A stretch of 11,309 bases of DNA, from the NCBI GenBank assembly GCA_029098065.1, contig JAQXNP010000081.1:1-11309 (forward strand). The letters are read 5' to 3'. This stretch comes from Clostridiales bacterium. GTDB taxonomy: Bacteria > Bacillota > Clostridia > Oscillospirales > Oscillospiraceae. A program made the translations under genes and the position numbers. This document shows positions 6,573 through 11,309 of this stretch, one piece after another; the stretch's first letter is position 1; every line of letters starts with the position of its first letter. The notes below the pieces were generated by a model that was not told the DNA's origin, did not search any database, and saw only the letters and a program-made list of their open reading frames with translations.

Positions 6573-7838
6573 TCAGGTGCGGTAGTCGCCGTTGATCTTC
6601 ACATAGTCATAGGTCAGATCGCAGCCCCAGCAGGACACGGTGTGATCCCCCTCGTGGAGGTTCACCCGGATCTCCACGTCATCCCGGCTGAGAATGGATT
6701 TGGCCCGGTCCTCATCAAAATCCACTCCGGCGCCGTCCTTGCAGACCAGGATCTCCCCCAGATCGGAGGAAAATGTCACGTCCACATACTCCGGGCGGAA
6801 GGGGGCCTTGGAATAGCCCATGGCACAGAGAACCCGGCCCCAGTTGGCGTCGGCGCCGAACATGGCCGCCTTCACCAGGGAAGAGCCCACCACCGCCTTG
6901 GCCAGACGCTCGGCGGTCTCCTCGCTGCGGGCGTCGGTCACAGTGCAGGTGATGAGACGGGTGGCGCCCTCTCCGTCGGCGGCGATGTGTCTGGCCATAT
7001 ACTCGCACACCGCGTGGAGTGCCTTGGCGAAAAGCGTGTAATTGTCGTCCTTCCACTCGATGAGAGGGTTCTCCGCCATGCCGTTGGCCAGCACCACGCA
7101 CATGTCGTTGGTAGAGGTGTCCCCATCCACCGTCACCCGGTTGAACGTCCGGGGCACGATGTCGTGGAGCGCGTCCTGGAGCAGCTCATGGGTGATGGCG
7201 CAGTCGGTGGTGATAAAGCAGAGCATGGTGCCCATATTGGGATGGATCATACCGCTGCCTTTGGCAATGGCTCCAATGGTCACCGTCTTTCCCCCGATGG
7301 AGAGGGTGACGGCGTATTCCTTTTTCTCGGTGTCGGTGGTCATGATGGCATGGGCGGCATCGTCGGAACCGCCCTCCCGCTTCATCTCCCTGACCAGCAC
7401 CGGCACTCCCGCCTCAATGGCGGCGATATTCAGCCGCTGTCCGATGACGCCGGTGGAGGCCACCACGAAGTCGGAGGCCTTCAGCCCCACGGCCCCGGCC
7501 GCCGCCTCGCACATCTTCTGGGCATTCTCATGGCTCTCGGGGGCGCAGGCGTTGGCGTTGCCCGAGTTGGCGATGATGCCCCGGGCCACCCCGTCCTCCA
7601 GATGCTCCATGGTGACATAAAGGGGCGCGGCCTTTACCCGGTTCATGGTGTAGGTGGCCGCCGCCGTACACTCCTTTTCCGAGAGGATCATGGCCAGATC
7701 CTTTTTCCCGGACAGATAGTCCGTCATAGAGGAGACCACCGGCTGATTGCCGTCGGCCAGCCCCTGCTTCACTCCGCAGCGGATGCCGCCGGCGGTAAAA
7801 CCCTTGGGAGCGGTAACGCCGCCCTGTACTTCTTTCAT
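6573..7838 (-). CDS. argJ: Bifunctional glutamate N-acetyltransferase/ornithine acetyltransferase
   Basis: A 421-residue enzyme that moves the acetyl group from N-acetylornithine to glutamate and, in bifunctional forms, also acetylates glutamate from acetyl-CoA. It is made as a precursor that cleaves itself before a threonine: here KGSGMIHPNMGTML (193-206) places the cut before Thr204, with glycine rather than the common alanine at 203. Other family blocks are NRVKAAP (66-72), NSGNANAC (91-98), STGVIGQ (128-134) and the C-terminal YVKINGDYRT. The ATG at 7838 was chosen because GGAGGA lies just upstream and the protein then begins at the conserved VTAPKGF region; an earlier in-frame start at 7880 would run into argC. 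No argA or argE is seen, so ArgJ probably supplies both ends of the acetyl cycle. Whether it is bifunctional cannot be read from sequence alone. Confidence 0.95.
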   Translation of the reverse strand: MKEVQGGVTAPKGFTAGGIRCGVKQGLADGNQPVVSSMTDYLSGKKDLAMILSEKECTAAATYTMNRVKAAPLYVTMEHLEDGVARGIIANSGNANACAPESHENAQKMCEAAAGAVGLKASDFVVASTGVIGQRLNIAAIEAGVPVLVREMKREGGSDDAAHAIMTTDTEKKEYAVTLSIGGKTVTIGAIAKGSGMIHPNMGTMLCFITTDCAITHELLQDALHDIVPRTFNRVTVDGDTSTNDMCVVLANGMAENPLIEWKDDNYTLFAKALHAVCEYMARHIAADGEGATRLITCTVTDARSEETAERLAKAVVGSSLVKAAMFGADANWGRVLCAMGYSKAPFRPEYVDVTFSSDLGEILVCKDGAGVDFDEDRAKSILSRDDVEIRVNLHEGDHTVSCWGCDLTYDYVKINGDYRT

Positions 7839-7851
7839 GCTGCTTCCTCCT

Positions 7852-8790
7852 TTAAAGGGCCAGACCCGCGGTCTCCTCAAAGCCCAGCATCAGGTTCATG
7901 TTCTGCACCGCCGCGCCGGAGGCGCCTTTTCCCAGGTTGTCGAACCGGGCGGTGACGATGGTCTGGTCGTGATTGCCAGAGACCGTCAGCTCCAGCTTGT
8001 CGGTCCCGGCGAAGGTGTTGGCCGCCAGGATCTCTCCGCTTTCATTGAAAGGGGCCACCTTCACCGCTTTCTCCCCGGCGTAGTAGGCCGACAGAATATA
8101 GCAGATCTCTTTTGCTGTGGGCTGGCCCTTCAGATAGCGGTTGTGAAACATCACCGTGGTGGCCATGCCCTTGTAGTAGTCATCCACCACCGGGCAGAAC
8201 AGGGGCGGACGGTCCAGCCCGGCCACCGCGGCCATTTCGGGCAGATGCTTGTGCTGAAGGGCAGTGCCGTAGACCCGGGGGCTGAACAGTTCATCCGGCT
8301 TGTCGGCCGCCTCATACTGGGCGATCATTTTCTTGCCGCCCCCGGAGTAGCCGGTGAGGGAAAAACAGGTCAGCGGATAATCGGGGGGCAGGATATTCAC
8401 TCTGACCAGCGGCGCCACCGAGGACAAAAAGCCGGTGGCATGGCAGCCGGGATTGGCCACCCATCTGGCCTGGGCCACCGCCATCCGCTGGCCGTGGAGC
8501 TCAGGAAAGCCGTAGACCCAGTTCGGAGAGACCCGGTGGGCGGTGGAGGCGTCGATCACCTTGGTGTGGCCGTTGTCAGCCAGCTCTGCCGCCTTCCGGG
8601 CCGCGTCGTCAGGGAGGCAGAAAAACACCAGATCGGCCTCGTCCATGAGCTTTCTGCGCTCCTCCTCATCCTTGCGCTTGTCGGGATCAATGGCCAGCAG
8701 CTGGATATCCTCCCGCGCCGCCAGACGGTCATAAATCTGGAGGCCGGTGGTTCCCTCCTGGCCGTCGATGAAAATTTTAGGTTTGCTCAT
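7852..8790 (-). CDS. argC: N-acetyl-gamma-glutamyl-phosphate reductase (short type)
   Basis: A 312-residue NADPH-dependent enzyme reducing N-acetylglutamyl phosphate to the semialdehyde. The N-terminal dinucleotide loop is FIDGQEGTTGLQIYDRL (7-23) and the catalytic cysteine is Cys116 in NPGCHATG. SLTGYSGGGKK (148-158) and the C-terminal end around NMNLMLGFEETAGL are also family-typical. At 312 residues with the G-EGTTGLQI loop it belongs to the shorter argC form (the second type distinguished in protein family models), not the roughly 334-residue E. coli form. The ATG overlaps the argH stop as ATGA, with GAGGGAGCGAGG just upstream, so translation is probably coupled. It ends 13 bp before argJ. 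Confidence 0.95.
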   Translation of the reverse strand: MSKPKIFIDGQEGTTGLQIYDRLAAREDIQLLAIDPDKRKDEEERRKLMDEADLVFFCLPDDAARKAAELADNGHTKVIDASTAHRVSPNWVYGFPELHGQRMAVAQARWVANPGCHATGFLSSVAPLVRVNILPPDYPLTCFSLTGYSGGGKKMIAQYEAADKPDELFSPRVYGTALQHKHLPEMAAVAGLDRPPLFCPVVDDYYKGMATTVMFHNRYLKGQPTAKEICYILSAYYAGEKAVKVAPFNESGEILAANTFAGTDKLELTVSGNHDQTIVTARFDNLGKGASGAAVQNMNLMLGFEETAGLAL

Positions 8791-10169
8791 CTGCCTCGCT
8801 CCCTCAGAAAGTCCTTCACGTGCTCGATCTGGACCTGCACCGCCTCCGGGGCAGGTCCGCCGTACACCGCCCGGCCTTTGACGCAGGTCTTCAGCTCCAG
8901 GGCCTGATAGATGTCGGTGTCAAACAGGGCGGACACCGAGCGGAAGTCCTTCAGCGGCAGGGTATCCAGCGTCTCTCCCGTGCGGATGCACATGTGGACC
9001 AGCCGGCCCACAATCATATAGGCCTCCCGGAAGGGCAGGCCCTTCTTCACCAGATAGTCGGCGCAGTCGGTGGCGTTGATGAAGCCCCCCGCCGCCGCCC
9101 GGCGCATATTCTCCCGGTTCACCGTCAGGGTGTCCAGCATGGCGGTGAACACCGGCAGGCACATCTCCACCGTGTCGATGGCGTCAAAAACGCACTCCTT
9201 ATCCTCCTGCATGTCCTTGTTATAGGCCAGAGGAAGGCCCTTCATCAAAGTGAGCAGAGTGGTCAGAGAGCCGTAGACCCGCCCCGTCTTGCCCCGGACC
9301 AGCTCGGCCACGTCCGGGTTCTTCTTCTGGGGCATGATGGAGGAGCCGGTGGAATAGGCGTCATCCAGCTCCACGAATTTGAACTCCCAGGAACACCAGA
9401 GGATCAGCTCCTCGGAGAACCGGGACAGGTGCATCATCAGGAGGGAGCAGGCGGAGAGGAACTCAATGGCGAAATCCCGGTCGGACACCGAGTCCAGGGA
9501 GTTCTCGGTGGGCTTGGCGAAGCCCAGGGCCGCCGCCGTCTGGAACCGGTCCACGGGATAGGTGGAGGTGGCCAGGGCCCCGGCGCCCAGCGGGCACTCA
9601 TCCATCCGCTCCATGCAGTCCTCCAGCCGCGTCACATCCCGGCGGAGCATATTGGCATAGGCCATCATGTAGTGGGCCAGGGTGGTGGGCTGGGCCCGCT
9701 GGAGATGGGTATAGCCCGGCATGACGGCGTCCAGGTTGGCCTCCGCCTTCTTCACCAGCACCCCTTCCAGATCCAGAATCATGTCAATGATCCTGGGGAT
9801 CTCCTTCTTTACATAGAGGCGGAAGTCCACCGCCACCTGGTCGTTGCGGCTGCGGGCGGTGTGGAGGCGCTTGCCCGTATCCCCGATCCGGCGGGTGAGC
9901 TCCGCCTCGATGTTCATGTGGATGTCCTCGTTGTCCAGAGAGAACTCCACCTTTCCCTCCTCGATATCTTCCAGGATACCCTTCAGCCCCTCGATGATCT
10001 TTTCCGCCTCATGGGGCTCGATGATGCCCTGCCTGCCCAGCATGGCGGCGTGGGCGATAGAACCGGCGATATCCTCCCGGTAAAGCCGGGCGTCAAAGGT
10101 GATGGAGGAGTTGAAGTCGTTGACCAGGGTATCGGTCTCTTTTTGGAATCTTCCGGCCCAGAGTTTCAT
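8787..10169 (-). CDS. argH: Argininosuccinate lyase
   Basis: A 460-residue cytosolic enzyme of the fumarase/aspartase superfamily that splits argininosuccinate into arginine and fumarate, the last step of the pathway. It shows the substrate-binding ARSRND (105-110), GYTHLQRAQP with the general-acid/base region His155, and the superfamily signature GSSIMPQKKNP (275-285) whose serine (276 or 277) is catalytic. The ATG at 10169 is preferred over an in-frame start at 10406, because it opens with the conserved MKLWAGRF, follows AAGGAG at a normal distance and gives the usual length; the longer version would overlap argG. Its stop overlaps the argC start. A 163-bp gap with a palindromic element separates it from argG. 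It is the only gene of the cluster after a sizeable gap. Confidence 0.97.
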   Translation of the reverse strand: MKLWAGRFQKETDTLVNDFNSSITFDARLYREDIAGSIAHAAMLGRQGIIEPHEAEKIIEGLKGILEDIEEGKVEFSLDNEDIHMNIEAELTRRIGDTGKRLHTARSRNDQVAVDFRLYVKKEIPRIIDMILDLEGVLVKKAEANLDAVMPGYTHLQRAQPTTLAHYMMAYANMLRRDVTRLEDCMERMDECPLGAGALATSTYPVDRFQTAAALGFAKPTENSLDSVSDRDFAIEFLSACSLLMMHLSRFSEELILWCSWEFKFVELDDAYSTGSSIMPQKKNPDVAELVRGKTGRVYGSLTTLLTLMKGLPLAYNKDMQEDKECVFDAIDTVEMCLPVFTAMLDTLTVNRENMRRAAAGGFINATDCADYLVKKGLPFREAYMIVGRLVHMCIRTGETLDTLPLKDFRSVSALFDTDIYQALELKTCVKGRAVYGGPAPEAVQVQIEHVKDFLRERGR

Positions 10170-10220
10170 GGTGTGATCGCTCCTTCGGTGTGATAATCGG
10201 AGAATGGCCGGGACGCAAGA

Positions 10221-10319
10221 CGGATGAGGGGACCCCATCGGGCGGACCCCAGTCCGCAAATGGAGATCTCCCTCATCCGCCACGGCCTCCGGCCGTGACG
10301 CCTTCCCACAGCGGAAGGC
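10221..10319. repeat. Hairpin-rich intergenic element between argG and argH
   Basis: About 100 bp consisting almost wholly of inverted repeats. The outer arms are CGGATGAGGG (10221-10230) and CCCTCATCCG (10270-10279). Inside lies GCGGAC/GTCCGC (10242-10247, 10252-10257) with a four-base loop. Right of this are CACGGCC/GGCCGTG (10281-10287, 10291-10297) and GCCTTCC/GGAAGGC (10300-10306, 10313-10319), the latter followed by CCTTGTTTTTC on the + strand. GGAGATCTCC (10262-10271) is a self-complementary palindrome. From memory, modules with a CGGATGAGG tail next to a CACGGC/GCCGTG hairpin recur between genes of Oscillospiraceae; I could not verify that here. In the leftward message it has no U-run after the hairpins, so it should not terminate argG transcription strongly. 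It may be a mobile or REP-like element, or an mRNA-stability structure. Confidence 0.7.
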
Positions 10320-10332
10320 CCTTGTTTTTCTG

Positions 10333-11309
10333 TTACAGCTTGCCCTGCTCCCGGAGCGCCTGGACCGTGTCGGGCAGGCCCCACAGGTTGATAAAGCCGG
10401 TGGCATCGTTCTGGTTGTAGTCGCTCTCCTCGAAGGTCACCAGATTCTCCGAATAGAGGGAGCAGGGGGAGGTGACTCCGGCGTTGATGATGTTGCCCTT
10501 GTAGAGCTTGAGCTTCACCGTGCCGGTGACATGCTCCTGGGTCTTGGCGGCAAAGGCGGAGAGGGCCTCCCGCAGCGGGGTGAACCACTTGCCGTTGTAG
10601 ATCAGATCGGCGAAGTCCACCGCCAGCTTGCTCTTCATATGGGCGGTATCCTTGTCCACGGTGATCATCTCCAGCACCTCATGGGCGTGGTAGAGGATGG
10701 TGCCGCCCGGGGTCTCATAAACGCCCCGGTCCTTCATGCCCACCAGCCGGTTCTCCACGATGTCCAGCAGGCCGATGCCGTTCTCACCGCCCAGCTTGTT
10801 GAGCTTACGGATGATGTCGCTGGCCTTCATCTTCTCCCCGTCGATGGCCACCGGCCAGCCCTTCTCAAAGTCCAGAGTGACATAGGTGGGCTTGTCGGGG
10901 GCATCCACCGGGCTGACCCCCATCTCCAGGAAGCCGGGCTTCTCGTACTGGGGCTCGTTGGCGGGATCCTCCAGATCCAGACCCTCATGGGAGAGGTGCC
11001 ACAGATTCTTGTCCTTGGAATAGTTGGTCTCCCGGGAGATCTTCAGAGGCACGTTGTGGGCCTCGGCGTAATCGATCTCCTCGTCCCGGCCCTTGATGGA
11101 CCACTCCCGCCAGGGGGCGATGATCTTCATATCAGGGGCAAAACGCTTAATCGCCAGCTCGAACCGCACCTGGTCGTTGCCCTTTCCGGTGCAGCCGTGG
11201 CAGATGGCGTCAGCCCCCTCCTTCCTGGCGATCTCCACCAGCCGCTTGGCGATGACGGGCCGGGCGAAGGCAGTACCCAGCAGATACTGCTCATATTTGG
11301 CGCCCATCT
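10333..11309 (-). CDS. argG: Argininosuccinate synthase (5' end outside the window)
   Basis: The C-terminal 324 or so residues of a roughly 400-residue ATP-dependent ligase that joins citrulline and aspartate into argininosuccinate. The reading frame stays open to the right edge, so the N-terminal 75-80 residues, including the ATP-binding SGGLDTS loop, are missing. Conserved regions present include [20 protein letters not shown], the citrulline/aspartate-binding [15 protein letters not shown], and [15 protein letters not shown]. The gene ends with TAA at 10335-10333. It is the first visible gene of the arginine cluster, and any operon promoter or ArgR box lies to the right, beyond the window. 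The downstream argH is separated by 163 bp containing a palindromic element, so argG may be transcribed at a different level from the rest. Confidence 0.97.
   Translation of the reverse strand, partial: MGAKYEQYLLGTAFARPVIAKRLVEIARKEGADAICHGCTGKGNDQVRFELAIKRFAPDMKIIAPWREWSIKGRDEEIDYAEAHNVPLKISRETNYSKDKNLWHLSHEGLDLEDPANEPQYEKPGFLEMGVSPVDAPDKPTYVTLDFEKGWPVAIDGEKMKASDIIRKLNKLGGENGIGLLDIVENRLVGMKDRGVYETPGGTILYHAHEVLEMITVDKDTAHMKSKLAVDFADLIYNGKWFTPLREALSAFAAKTQEHVTGTVKLKLYKGNIINAGVTSPCSLYSENLVTFEESDYNQNDATGFINLWGLPDTVQALREQGKL

Noticed and set aside
4828..6585. Open frame of 585 codons on the + strand across argD and argB
   Set aside because: It is antisense to two well-supported enzymes, rich in His, Gly, Pro and Val with no domain, and arises from GC-rich third codon positions.
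6642..7955. Open frame of 437 codons on the + strand opposite argJ
   Set aside because: Antisense shadow of argJ with no recognisable motif or convincing ribosome binding site.
8820..10193. Open frame of 457 codons on the + strand opposite argH
   Set aside because: Antisense shadow of argH; repetitive His/Gly-rich composition typical of reversed GC-biased coding DNA.
10300..10331. Hairpin followed by a T-run (CCTTGTTTTTC) as an intrinsic terminator
   Set aside because: The T-run follows the hairpin only on the + strand, where no gene ends; on the transcribed - strand the hairpin is preceded by A-runs, so it should not stop argG transcription.
10170..10406. N-terminal extension of argH to an upstream ATG
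   Set aside because: The extension would overlap argG, encode the palindromic element and lengthen a protein whose conserved start MKLWAGRF has its own ribosome binding site.
1..11309. CRISPR array, insertion sequence, prophage, toxin-antitoxin or RNA gene
   Set aside because: No direct-repeat array, transposase, integrase, phage protein, small toxin pair or tRNA/rRNA sequence was recognised on either strand.

Overview
The window looks like a GC-rich Firmicutes chromosome, most likely a gut clostridium of the Oscillospiraceae (Flavonifractor/Lawsonibacter/Intestinimonas-like). The reasons are strong AGGAGG-type ribosome binding sites, the clostridial flavour of the proteins, an ArgJ-type acetyl-cycle arginine cluster, and a hairpin-rich intergenic element of a kind I recall from Oscillospiraceae. 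The taxonomic call is inference from memory; no search was run.

Left part (1-2886). The 5' end of a PLP-dependent beta-eliminating lyase (tryptophanase / tyrosine phenol-lyase family) runs leftward off the window. A 350-bp AT-rich divergent promoter region separates it from a rightward three-gene operon: a YheO-type PAS/HTH transcription factor, a GNAT-family acetyltransferase whose start overlaps the regulator stop (ATGA), and a YczE-type membrane protein. The promoter region carries an apparent sigma-70 promoter in each direction and three copies of a TATGATA element in inverted arrangement, a good candidate operator. The operon ends in a 16-bp perfect-stem hairpin that can terminate transcription from both sides.

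Right part (2890-11309). Everything is leftward and forms a complete arginine biosynthesis cluster in the transcribed order argG (5' end missing), argH, argC, argJ, argB, argD, argF, followed by a small metallo-beta-lactamase-fold hydrolase whose GTG start overlaps the argF stop. ArgJ makes N-acetylglutamate and recycles the acetyl group, ArgB and ArgC activate and reduce it, ArgD aminates it to N-acetylornithine, ArgJ releases ornithine, ArgF makes citrulline, and ArgG and ArgH convert citrulline to arginine. Only carbamoyl-phosphate synthase and an ArgR-type repressor are not seen. Genes from argH to the hydrolase are 47 bp apart or less, with some overlapping; the one sizeable gap, argG-argH (163 bp), is filled by the palindromic element.

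No tRNA, rRNA, CRISPR, transposase or phage gene is visible. The most unusual parts are the divergent lyase/regulator control region, the argG-argH palindromic element and the uncharacterised hydrolase coupled to argF. The arginine genes themselves are ordinary.
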